Source of the DNA: Micromonospora ferruginea
Lineage (GTDB): Bacteria > Actinomycetota > Actinomycetes > Mycobacteriales > Micromonosporaceae
Direction of reading: 5' to 3'
Length of the DNA: 64,000 nt
NCBI RefSeq assembly: GCF_013694245.2
Contig: NZ_CP059322.2
Location: 2,910,001 to 2,974,000, forward strand
The translations under genes and the position numbers were made by a program. The notes below the pieces were generated by a model, which ran no database searches, was not told the DNA's origin, and saw only the letters and a list, made by a program, of their open reading frames with translations. This document shows positions 17,685 through 25,217 of this stretch, piece after piece (within the stretch, counting starts at the first letter, position 1; each line of letters opens with the position of its first letter).

Positions 17685-18992
17685 ATGGTACGGAGGATCC
17701 GCGCGGCGCTCGTCGCGTCGTTGGTCGCGTGCACGCTCACGGTCACCGCGGCGACACCCTCGTCCGCCTCCCACCGGGGCGGGCCACCGGGCCCGGTGGG
17801 AGACGAGCGGGCGCCTCGGCTGACCCTGCCGGCGCCGACCGGCCCGTACCCGGTCGGCACGACGGACCTGCACCTGGTCGACCGCTCCCGCAGCGATCCG
17901 TGGACGGCGGTCCCGACCCACCGCGAGCTGATGGTCAGCGTCTGGTACCCGGCCCGCGACGTGGGCCGCTTCCCCCGGGCACCGCACATGGCGCCGGGGG
18001 CGGCGGCGCACTTCGGCGGCGTCGACGGCGCCGCGTCCGCCCTGTACGGCATACCGGCCGGGCGGGTGGACTTCGCCGCGACCCGGACCGCCGGTCACCT
18101 GGGCGCGCCGGTGGCGCGGCACCGGCGGCCGTTCCCGGTGGTGCTGTACTCGCCCGGCGCCGGCGACCCGCGCACCTGGGCCACCACGCTCGTGCAGGAC
18201 CTGGCCAGCCGCGGGTACGTGGTGGTGACCGTCGACCACACCCACGAGACCTCCGAGGTGGAGTTCCCCGGCGGCCGGGTCGTCACCGGCATGCTGGCGC
18301 GGCTGTCCCAGGAGGCCCAGCAGCCGGACGACTTCCAGCGGCTGGCGGCCACGGTGTTCGACACGCGGCTCGCCGACACCCGATTCGTGCTCGACCGGTT
18401 GGCGGCCCTGGGTGGCGGCACCAACCCGGATGCGCAGGGGCGGGCGCTGCCTGCCGGTCTGGCCGGCGCGCTGGACCTGCGCCGGACCGGCATGGTCGGC
18501 ATCTCCGCGGGTGGGCTCACCGCGTTGCAGGCCATGCACGACGAACCACGGATCCGGGCCGCGGCCGACCTCGGCGGCACCATCGAGTCACCGCTCGTCC
18601 CGGACCCGATCGGGTTGTGGCCGGTCGCGCGGCAGGGCCTGGACCGCCCGTTCATGCTCGTCGGCGACCCCGGGGCCGACCACCACCGGACGCCGTCGTG
18701 GCGGATGGTGTGGGACAACAGCACGGGCTGGCGCGTCGACCTGCACCTCGCCGGGGCCAGGGGCGAGGACTCCTACAAGGACACCGTGCCGCTGCTCCCC
18801 CAGATCGCCCGGCAGCTCGACCTTCCCGACAGCTTCGTCACCGGGGTCATCGGGGACGTCGACCCGCACCGGGCCGTCCGCAGCGAGGAGACCTTCGTCG
18901 CCGCGTTCTTCGACAGGTGGCTGCGGGACCGCGACGGCCACCTGCTGGACGGGCCGTCCCGGTGCCTCCCGGACGTCGTCTTCGTCCCCTGA
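17685..18992 (+). CDS. Secreted PAF-acetylhydrolase-like alpha/beta hydrolase
   Basis: 435 residues with a Sec signal peptide ending near SSAS (residue 26). The domain resembles platelet-activating-factor acetylhydrolase isoform II and other secreted lipases or esterases: LMVSVWYPAR, then FPVVLYSPGAG (oxyanion), GMVGISAGGLTALQA (nucleophile Ser in G-I-S-A-G), and conserved TVDHTHET. A Met-rich strand PFMLVGDPGADHH precedes the catalytic Asp region. It likely hydrolyses short acyl esters or polyesters outside the cell. The ATG at 17685 has a GGGAGG ribosome site. It stands alone. Confidence 0.83.
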   Translation: MVRRIRAALVASLVACTLTVTAATPSSASHRGGPPGPVGDERAPRLTLPAPTGPYPVGTTDLHLVDRSRSDPWTAVPTHRELMVSVWYPARDVGRFPRAPHMAPGAAAHFGGVDGAASALYGIPAGRVDFAATRTAGHLGAPVARHRRPFPVVLYSPGAGDPRTWATTLVQDLASRGYVVVTVDHTHETSEVEFPGGRVVTGMLARLSQEAQQPDDFQRLAATVFDTRLADTRFVLDRLAALGGGTNPDAQGRALPAGLAGALDLRRTGMVGISAGGLTALQAMHDEPRIRAAADLGGTIESPLVPDPIGLWPVARQGLDRPFMLVGDPGADHHRTPSWRMVWDNSTGWRVDLHLAGARGEDSYKDTVPLLPQIARQLDLPDSFVTGVIGDVDPHRAVRSEETFVAAFFDRWLRDRDGHLLDGPSRCLPDVVFVP

Positions 18993-19045
18993 CAGACCGG
19001 CGGAACCGGCACGGACACAAGTAGCCTGGCGGCGGAGGTGTTCCG

Positions 19046-19579
19046 ATGACCGTGCTGGACATCCGTCGGGTCGGCGACCCGGTGCTGCGCCGGGTGGCCG
19101 ACCCGGTGACCACGTTCGACGCGGAGCTGGCCACGCTGGTCCGGGACCTGACCGAGACGCTCGCCGCCGCGCGTGGCGCCGGCCTGGCGGCCCCGCAGAT
19201 CGGTGTCGGCCTCCGGGTCTTCGCCATCAACCCGGACCTGCCCGGCAACGAGCTGCGGCTCGACCACCTCGTCAACCCGGGCCTCGACTTCCCCGACGAC
19301 GAGGAGCAGGACGGGCCCGAGGGCTGCCTGTCCATTCCCGGGATCTACCTGGACACCAGACGACGGATGAACGTGGCGGCCAGAGGGTTCACCAAACAGG
19401 GTGACCCGGTGCAGGTCGTCGGCGCCGGCCTGCTGGCCCGCTGCATCCAGCACGAGACCGACCACCTCGACGGGGTGCTGTTCATCGACCGGCAGGATCC
19501 GCAGGGCCAGGAACGCATCCTCGCCACCCTGCGCGAGGCGGCCTGGGCGGACGCCCGGATCCGGACCAGCCCGCACTGA
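19046..19579 (+). CDS. def: Peptide deformylase
   Basis: 177 residues. It removes the formyl group from the N-terminal Met of nascent proteins, using a metal ion. The three family motifs are intact: GAGLAAPQIG (residues 44-53), EGCLSIPG with metal ligand Cys94, and QHETDHLDG with His136, Glu137 and His140. The ATG at 19046 follows GGAGGTG. No fmt gene is next to it, so it is probably one of two or more deformylases in the genome; actinomycetes often keep extra copies that can affect tolerance to deformylase inhibitors such as actinonin. Confidence 0.95.
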   Translation: MTVLDIRRVGDPVLRRVADPVTTFDAELATLVRDLTETLAAARGAGLAAPQIGVGLRVFAINPDLPGNELRLDHLVNPGLDFPDDEEQDGPEGCLSIPGIYLDTRRRMNVAARGFTKQGDPVQVVGAGLLARCIQHETDHLDGVLFIDRQDPQGQERILATLREAAWADARIRTSPH

Positions 19580-19629
19580 GGCCCGGGCACCGCGTCCGGC
19601 GTCCGGCGCGCCTCGGTAGGTTCGTGGTC

Positions 19630-20094
19630 ATGAGTGACGACACGTTCCGCTCGGTGGAGATCGAGCGCACCGGCCTGGCGAGCTACACCGTCCGCAACGC
19701 CCGCGGCGGGTCGATCTCCATGGGCTCGGGCCAGGGCGACAGTTTCACCCCGGTGGAGCTGCTGCTGGCCGCCATCGGCGGATGCACCGCCGTCGACGTC
19801 GACCACATCACCAGCCGTCGCGCCGAGCCGGACGGCTTCTCCGTCGTGGTCAGCGGCGACAAGATCAAGGACGAGTCCGGCGGCAACCGGATGCGCGACA
19901 TCCGGGTGGAGTTCACCGTGGCCTTCCCGGCGGGACCGGACGGCGACCGGGCACGCGAGGCGCTGCCGCGCTCCCTGCGGCAGTCGCACGACCGGCTCTG
20001 CACCGTCTCCCGGACGGTGCAGCTTGGCACGCCGGTCACCATCGTCGACGTCGCCGACGCGGGCGACGACGCAGCCCTGCCGTCCCCGTCGTGA
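19630..20094 (+). CDS. OsmC family protein
   Basis: 154 residues with the OsmC fold: SFTPVELLLAAIGGCTAVDV carries the first redox Cys, and SHDRLCTVSRTV carries the second. OsmC/Ohr proteins reduce organic hydroperoxides through a Cys pair. The spacing and the sequence around the second Cys are nearer to the general OsmC/YhfA group than to Ohr. The ATG at 19630 is preferred over the GTG two codons earlier. It follows peptide deformylase by 50 bases on the same strand and may be co-transcribed. Confidence 0.88.
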   Translation: MSDDTFRSVEIERTGLASYTVRNARGGSISMGSGQGDSFTPVELLLAAIGGCTAVDVDHITSRRAEPDGFSVVVSGDKIKDESGGNRMRDIRVEFTVAFPAGPDGDRAREALPRSLRQSHDRLCTVSRTVQLGTPVTIVDVADAGDDAALPSPS

Positions 20095-20128
20095 CCGACG
20101 TCGCGGACATCCGCGATCCCGTCGCCGG

Positions 20129-20152
20129 CGTCGGCCCTGCCATCGGCCGACG
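20129..20152. terminator. Hairpin between convergent genes
   Basis: CGTCGGCC and GGCCGACG form an 8-bp stem around an 8-base loop between the OsmC gene and the convergent repeat-protein gene. There is no T-tract, as is usual for high-GC actinobacteria. A bidirectional terminator is likely from its position. Confidence 0.45.
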
Positions 20153-20186
20153 GCGGCGCGGCACGACGCCGGTTAGCGCTGGTGGG

Positions 20187-21041
20187 TCAGGTGCCGGAGG
20201 AACGGTGGCCGGTGCGTACCACAGGGGTGCCGCTCGACCCGGGGCGGAACTCGCGCGCGACGTCGGCGACCATCTCGTCGGGATCGCGAGCGAGCGCCTG
20301 CCGGATGTGCGCCGGAACCACCTCCGACCTCGCCATCGCCATCCGGACCTGCACCGAGCGGTCGTCGAGCAGGCGCCGCAGGTCCACCTCGTCCAGCTCG
20401 ACCGCGAGCACTAGCGCGACGCGGACGTCCACCACCGGGTCCTGGGCGAGCGCGCTGCGCTGAGCGGTGGTGGTTCGCGGATTACGGGCGAGCCCCTTGC
20501 GTACGCGTGCGGTCCGATCGGCCGTCAGGGCCGTGATCACGTCGGGGTCGTGGGTGTGGGTGGCGAGCCGTTCCCGGACCTCCGGCGAGACGTCGTCGAC
20601 CAGCCGCGCGGCCAGCTCGGGCTCCAACTCGCGCGTCTCCGCGAGGAGACCGCGCAACTCCTTGTCGGGGGCCTCGGCCATCACCCGGCGAACCGACTCG
20701 TCGCAGGCCGGGTTGCCGGCGACCGCCCAGCGGACCCATCGGTCGGCGTCCTTGACCAGTCGGAGGAGATTGCCGACCGAGGTCGAGGGGTTCCTCGCCA
20801 CGGCCTCCCGGACGTGCCGGTCGTGGTCCCGGGCCAGCGGTCGGAGCGCCTGCGCCGGCGCGTCGGTGCGGGTCGCCACCGCCTTGCGGACCACGGCCGA
20901 CGGGTCGGCCGCCAGGTCGATGAGGGTCAGGTGTGTCGTGGCGGGGTCCCGCGCGAGGGCGAGCCGGCCGTCGACACCGTCGCCGGTCGCTGCCGCGCTG
21001 CCATCGCCGACGCCCTGCCGCTTCCCCATGGACGCCATCAT
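20187..21041 (-). CDS. HEAT-like / leucine-rich repeat variant protein
   Basis: 284 residues made almost wholly of degenerate repeats of about 23-25 residues, with recurring units such as DRHVREAVARNPST, DRWVRWAVAGNPAC and TARVRKGLARNP. This is the all-helical 'leucine-rich repeat variant' / HEAT-like pattern, in which V-R-x-A-V-A-x-N/D-P marks each unit. Such solenoids serve as protein-binding scaffolds; no enzyme domain or membrane segment is present. Start at ATG 21041, with further Met codons at 21038 and 21029; no strong ribosome site separates them. No partner gene is obvious. The neighbouring resistance gene is 95 bases upstream on the same strand. Confidence 0.75.
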   Translation of the reverse strand: MMASMGKRQGVGDGSAAATGDGVDGRLALARDPATTHLTLIDLAADPSAVVRKAVATRTDAPAQALRPLARDHDRHVREAVARNPSTSVGNLLRLVKDADRWVRWAVAGNPACDESVRRVMAEAPDKELRGLLAETRELEPELAARLVDDVSPEVRERLATHTHDPDVITALTADRTARVRKGLARNPRTTTAQRSALAQDPVVDVRVALVLAVELDEVDLRRLLDDRSVQVRMAMARSEVVPAHIRQALARDPDEMVADVAREFRPGSSGTPVVRTGHRSSGT

Positions 21042-21136
21042 GTCACGAGCCCGACCCGGGGAGACCGGCCCCCTGACCAGCGCTTCGACGGTGACCAGGC
21101 AGCCGATCTGCCCGTGCTGACCGAACGTCCACCGGC

Positions 21137-23092
21137 CTACCGCGGCACGGCCCGGAACCAGACCTCCCGGTCCTCCGGGTCGGGTCCCCGGCGGGGCAGC
21201 GTCGGCGGCTCCTCCCCGGTGACCGGCGCGTAGTGGTCGAAGGTGGTGGTCAGGACCGCCTCGCCGCCGGTCAGGTCGGGAAGCGCGGCAACGACCTCCG
21301 GAATCCGCGCCGACGGCAGGGTGCCGCTCACCTCCAGGTATCCGCCGGCGACGGCGGTGTCGTGCACGATCGCGCCCCGGCGGCCCAGCAACGCCAGCAC
21401 CGCCTCCACGGTGTGCTGCGGCAGGTTGACGTCGAACCGCTCGATCGGCTGGCACACCCGGGTGCCGGCCGCGCGCAGCGCCGCGGCGACCACGACCGGG
21501 GCGAGGTGGCGGAAGTCCGCCGCCACGGTCGAGATGGACTTGTCGAACTTCTGGTGCGGCCGGCTCTGCCGCGGCCAGTACGTCGACGCCGTCATGGTGA
21601 CGACGCAGTCGGTGACCGGCCAGCCGTGCCGGCCCTGACGGAACGCCGCCCGCACGCCCTCCTCGGTGGCCGCGACGAAGGCCGGTGGGAGCCGGCCGGG
21701 CTCGACGCCGGGACGGAACTCGATGCCGTGCCCGACCGGGGCGGCCTCGATGCGCAACCCCAGCCCCGCCAGGTACGGGTTGCCGCGCTCGCGGACCCGC
21801 TCGTCGGCGCACCCCGCGCCGACGACCCGCTCGATGCACGCGGTCAACGTGCCGGAGAACCGCACCCGGACGCCGTACCGGTCCGCCATCAGGGCGGCCA
21901 GCACCTCCTTCTGGACCTCGCCGTGCAGGCGGATCACCGCCTCCGCCTGCGCCTCGTCGAGTCGCAGGTCCACCAGCGGGTCCTCGTCGGCCAGCTCGGC
22001 CAGGCCGGCGAACATCGCCAGGCGCTGCGCCGGTTCGACCGGCTCGACGACGGCCTGCCTGGTCGGCGGCGGGAACCGGTAGGCGTGCCGTCGCGGGGGC
22101 TCCCCGATGTGCTGGCCGATTCGGGCCGACACACCGCGTACCGCGGCGATCTGCCCGGCGGAGACCGACGGGCGCACGAGGACGCCGGCGGGCTCGATGA
22201 CGGCGATCTGGGTCACCGTCTGGGGGCGGGCGTCGGCCAGGCGCACCCGGTCGCGCACCCGCAACCGCCCGGACCACAACCGCAGCCAGGCCCGCCGGCC
22301 CTGCCCGTCCCGGTCGACGGCGAAGACCGTGCCGGCCAGTGCGCCGTCCCGCTGCGCGCCCCGCGGCAGCAGGTCGGCGAGGAGGTCGCACAGGTGCCGG
22401 ACCCCGGCGCCGGTGATCGCCGAGCCGCACGCCACCGGGTTGAGCCGGCCGTGGCGCACCGCGTCGCGGATCACGCGCCGGACGTGGCGTACGCGCACCG
22501 GCTCGTCCGCCAACCACCGCGCGGCCACCGCGTCGTCGATCTCGGCCACGGCCTCCACCACCGGGGCGGCGTCGAGGGCCACCGGGCGTACCCGGGCCTC
22601 GACGGCGCCCTGGCCGGTGACCGCGCTGAGCCGAACCGGTCGCGCCCCGAGCCGCTGGTGGATCTGGGCCGTCACCCGGTCGACGTCGGCGCCCCGGCGG
22701 TCCACCTTGTTGAGGAAGAACACCGTGGGTACGCCGATGCGGCGCAGCGCCCGCCAGATCGCGACGGTCTGCGGCTGGACCCCCTCCACGCTCGACACCA
22801 CGAGCACGGCGGCGTCCAGCACGGCGAGCGACCGCTCGACCTCGGCGATGAAGTCGGGGTGACCGGGGGTGTCCAGCAGGTTGACGCGCAGGTCACCGAT
22901 CGCGATGGAGGTGACGGCCGCGCGGATGGTGATGCCACGCCGGCGTTCCAACTCCATCGAGTCGGTGCGGGTGGTGCCGGCGTCGACGCTGCCGAGCTGG
23001 GTGACGGCGCCCGCCTCGTAGAGGAGGCGTTCGGTCAGGCTGGTCTTTCCGGCGTCAACATGGGCGACGATTCCGAGGTTCAACAACGCCAA
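21137..23092 (-). CDS. OtrA/TetM-type ribosomal protection GTPase
   Basis: 651 residues, the length of tetracycline ribosomal protection proteins, which are EF-G-like GTPases that release tetracycline from the ribosome. Motifs are G1 AHVDAGKTS (residues 10-18), RRRGITIRAA (switch I), DTPGHPDF (G3) and NKVD (G4). The C-terminal domains IV-V follow. The closest family I recognise is OtrA of Streptomyces rimosus. The start is a TTG at 23092 with GGAG 7 bases upstream. It lies inside a leader ORF in another frame (see 23055-23147), which suggests translational control. No tetracycline biosynthesis genes are present, so it may be general intrinsic resistance or ribosome rescue. Confidence 0.88.
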   Translation of the reverse strand: MALLNLGIVAHVDAGKTSLTERLLYEAGAVTQLGSVDAGTTRTDSMELERRRGITIRAAVTSIAIGDLRVNLLDTPGHPDFIAEVERSLAVLDAAVLVVSSVEGVQPQTVAIWRALRRIGVPTVFFLNKVDRRGADVDRVTAQIHQRLGARPVRLSAVTGQGAVEARVRPVALDAAPVVEAVAEIDDAVAARWLADEPVRVRHVRRVIRDAVRHGRLNPVACGSAITGAGVRHLCDLLADLLPRGAQRDGALAGTVFAVDRDGQGRRAWLRLWSGRLRVRDRVRLADARPQTVTQIAVIEPAGVLVRPSVSAGQIAAVRGVSARIGQHIGEPPRRHAYRFPPPTRQAVVEPVEPAQRLAMFAGLAELADEDPLVDLRLDEAQAEAVIRLHGEVQKEVLAALMADRYGVRVRFSGTLTACIERVVGAGCADERVRERGNPYLAGLGLRIEAAPVGHGIEFRPGVEPGRLPPAFVAATEEGVRAAFRQGRHGWPVTDCVVTMTASTYWPRQSRPHQKFDKSISTVAADFRHLAPVVVAAALRAAGTRVCQPIERFDVNLPQHTVEAVLALLGRRGAIVHDTAVAGGYLEVSGTLPSARIPEVVAALPDLTGGEAVLTTTFDHYAPVTGEEPPTLPRRGPDPEDREVWFRAVPR

Positions 23093-23147
23093 GGCAGAAC
23101 TCCACGGTAGGACGGGTCAGGGTCCGGGGCGTGGAAGCTGCTCGCAT
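23055..23147 (-). CDS. Leader ORF overlapping the ribosomal protection gene start
   Basis: A 30-codon ORF in a different frame from the resistance gene. It starts at an ATG at 23147 with a strong ribosome site (GAGGAG, spacing 5-6) and ends at a TGA at 23055, 38 bases inside the downstream coding sequence. The peptide begins MRAASTPRTLTRPTVEF and ends in RNRRPC. The resistance gene itself has only a TTG start and a weaker GGAG. Leader ORFs that couple ribosome stalling to expression are known upstream of tet(M), erm and several actinobacterial ABC-F and resistance genes. I infer the same role here. It is not proven that the ORF is translated. Confidence 0.55.
   Translation of the reverse strand: MRAASTPRTLTRPTVEFCLGVVEPRNRRPC
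23101..23135 (-). promoter_or_regulatory. Possible attenuator hairpin hiding the resistance-gene ribosome site
   Basis: On the minus strand TCCACG (23135-23130) can pair with CGTGGA (23106-23101). The second arm contains most of the GGAG ribosome site (23103-23100) that serves the TTG start at 23092. A ribosome moving along the leader ORF would cover the first arm and open the site. The stem is only 6 bp with a 23-base loop, so its stability is uncertain. Confidence 0.35.
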
Positions 23148-23237
23148 CGTCTCTCCTCGTCGTGGTGGTCGCGGCGGTGTGCCGTCACCAGGCTCACACG
23201 CGACCGGCGGCCGTCGCCACCGAATTCGGCTCCGCCA

Positions 23238-23876
23238 CTACGGGCAGTTCGCGCTGTTCCGCCGGACCGTACGCTCGCGGTCGTCGGAGGTGATGCCGGA
23301 CGGCACACCGTCGAAGTGGGTCTCCACCTTCGTCCAGCCCCGACGCTGCTCGTAGTGCAGGTGCGGCGCGCCGGAGTCGCCGGTGCTGCCGACCCGCCCG
23401 AGTTGCTGGCCGCGGGCCACCCGCTGCCCGGCGCGCACCAGCGGCGGCTCCAGCAGATGCAGGTACTGCGTCTCCCACCTCCCGCCGTGGTCGAGGGTGA
23501 CCCAGTAGCCGCCGCCCCGGCCCTTCGGCCCGTCCGGGTCCTGCGGGGTCCGGCCGCCGAGCGAGCCGTTGATCCCGGCCACGCCGACCGTGCCGTCGGC
23601 GGAGGCCAGCACCGGCCGGCCCCAGGCCGCGCCGGTGGTCGGGAACAGGTCGACGTCGTAGTCGTCGTGCCCGGGATAGGTGGACAGCCGCCACGTCTCG
23701 CCGCAGGCCACCGGGAGCTGGAACGCCGGCCGTGGACCGGGTCGCGTCAGCAGCGGCACCACGAGCACCGCGCCGGCGACCAGCGCCGCGAGGGCGACGA
23801 CGACCGCCGCCGCGCGGGCCGCCCGGCGGCGGGGGCGGACGTTCTGCGGAGCTTCGGCGGTCACCGTTCCGAGCAT
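23238..23876 (-). CDS. M23 family metallopeptidase-like protein, membrane anchored
   Basis: 212 residues. A basic N-terminus and one membrane helix (VVVALAALVAGAVLVVPLL, about residues 26-44) are followed by a LytM/M23 domain. HDDYDVDLF gives the H-x3-D metal ligands, and GAPHLHYEQ gives the H-x-H metal ligand motif. M23 enzymes cut peptide cross-links in peptidoglycan. WETQYLHL matches the conserved Y-x-H-L strand. The domain appears complete, so it is probably an active cell-wall hydrolase or activator on the outer face of the membrane. It lies upstream of the resistance gene on the same strand, 90 bases before the leader ORF. Confidence 0.8.
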   Translation of the reverse strand: MLGTVTAEAPQNVRPRRRAARAAAVVVALAALVAGAVLVVPLLTRPGPRPAFQLPVACGETWRLSTYPGHDDYDVDLFPTTGAAWGRPVLASADGTVGVAGINGSLGGRTPQDPDGPKGRGGGYWVTLDHGGRWETQYLHLLEPPLVRAGQRVARGQQLGRVGSTGDSGAPHLHYEQRRGWTKVETHFDGVPSGITSDDRERTVRRNSANCP

Positions 23877-23952
23877 GACACGCGCGTCCGCGACGGTCAG
23901 GGCGTCCGCGCGGGCCGACGACGTGGCGCGTATGGGACTTCCTTCGCCTCGC

Positions 23953-25128
23953 TCAGCCGACGGCGCAGCCGGCGCCGTTGAGCGAGAAGCCGGTCGGCGG
24001 CGCGTCGCTGGCGCCCCAGCGGCCCTGGACGCCGAACGTCGCGGAGCCGCCCGGCGCGAGGACGCGGTTCCAGTCGACGTTGCGGGCGGTGACGGCGGCC
24101 CCGGTCTGGCCGACGGTGGCGTTCCACGCGGAGGTGACCTGCTGGTCGCCCGGGTAGCCGAAGGTGACGATCCAGCCGTCGACGGGCGCCGTCGACGTGT
24201 TCTGCACCGTCACGGTGGCCACGAAGCCGCCGGACCACTCGGACTGGTTCCGGTAGGTCACCCGGCAGGTCGACGGCGGTGGGGGTGTCGGGGTGGACGT
24301 GGTGGGCAGGGTGACCGTGTTCGACGCGATCGACACGTTGCCGGCGGCGTCCCGGGCCCGGACGTAGTAGAGGTTGCGCAGCGGCGTCGACGGGGGCAGC
24401 GACGCCGTGTACGTGGTGCCCGGCACGGTGGCGACGAGCGTCGAGGAGAACCAGCCGTCGAAGCGGTAGACGTTGTATCCGAGCACGCCGACGTCGTCCG
24501 TCGACGGCGACCAGGACAGGCCGGCGGTGGACGCGGTCACCTCGCCGACGGTCAGGTCCCGCGGCGCGCTCGGCGGGGTGGTGTCTCCGCCGGTGTCGGT
24601 CACCGGGGTGACCACGGTCAGCGTGTCCGTCGACGGCGAGCGGTGTCCGAGGGTGTCCCGGGCGGCCACCCGGAAGGAGTACTGCCGGCCCGGCTGAAGG
24701 TAGTTGGTGATCGTGGTGGTGGTGACGGCCCCGACGCTGGCGCTGTAGACGACGTCGTCGAACGCCTGGTAGTAGGTGATGTCGTAGCCGGCGATGGCGC
24801 AGCAGCCGGGCGTGGCGGCCGTCCAGGCGAGGGTGACCGACCCGGACCGTACCGCGGTGGCGGTCAGATTGGTGGGCGCGCTCGGCGGGAACGGCGAGGT
24901 GTTCGGTGTGCTGGCCGCCGTGGTCGGCGTCGGTTCCGCGGCCGGCGCGGCCGCCCCGCCGGGCGCCGGGGCGACCCGGGGGTACGCGGCGGGCGCGGCG
25001 GCGCCGGCGCCGGCGGCCGGCACGGCGACCAGCGCGGTGGCGAGCATCGTCGCCGACACCGCGACGGCGGCGGCCAGCGGGCCGGGGCGCAGCCGGCGGA
25101 GCAACGGGGACGGGAGGACGCCTGTCAT
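23953..25128 (-). CDS. Secreted fibronectin-III plus CBM2 protein without catalytic domain
   Basis: 391 residues. An N-terminal signal peptide (to about residue 45, ending near PAAGAGA) and an Ala/Pro/Thr linker are followed by two fibronectin type III domains (SAPTNLTATAVRSGSVTLAW and SAPRDLTVGEVTASTAGLSW), a Thr/Pro linker, then a C-terminal CBM2 cellulose/chitin-binding domain (CRVTYRNQSEWSGGFVATV and the late GFSLNGAGC disulphide Cys). Fn3-CBM2 tails normally belong to glycosidases or LPMOs, yet no catalytic domain is seen. It could anchor cells to a polysaccharide or be the remnant of a larger enzyme. An ATG at 25152 would add eight residues; neither start has a clear ribosome site. Confidence 0.82.
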   Translation of the reverse strand: MTGVLPSPLLRRLRPGPLAAAVAVSATMLATALVAVPAAGAGAAAPAAYPRVAPAPGGAAAPAAEPTPTTAASTPNTSPFPPSAPTNLTATAVRSGSVTLAWTAATPGCCAIAGYDITYYQAFDDVVYSASVGAVTTTTITNYLQPGRQYSFRVAARDTLGHRSPSTDTLTVVTPVTDTGGDTTPPSAPRDLTVGEVTASTAGLSWSPSTDDVGVLGYNVYRFDGWFSSTLVATVPGTTYTASLPPSTPLRNLYYVRARDAAGNVSIASNTVTLPTTSTPTPPPPSTCRVTYRNQSEWSGGFVATVTVQNTSTAPVDGWIVTFGYPGDQQVTSAWNATVGQTGAAVTARNVDWNRVLAPGGSATFGVQGRWGASDAPPTGFSLNGAGCAVG

Positions 25129-25217
25129 GCCTCGACGATGCCGCCAACGCATCGATGATCGCCAACGTGTCCCACGACTCGGATCGGCGGTCCGGAGCAC
25201 GGTGGGCCGGTCGCCGG

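Noticed and set aside
23117-23308. A 63-codon frame upstream of the resistance gene
   Set aside because: No ribosome site, and composition like antisense frames; the 30-codon leader in another frame is much better supported.
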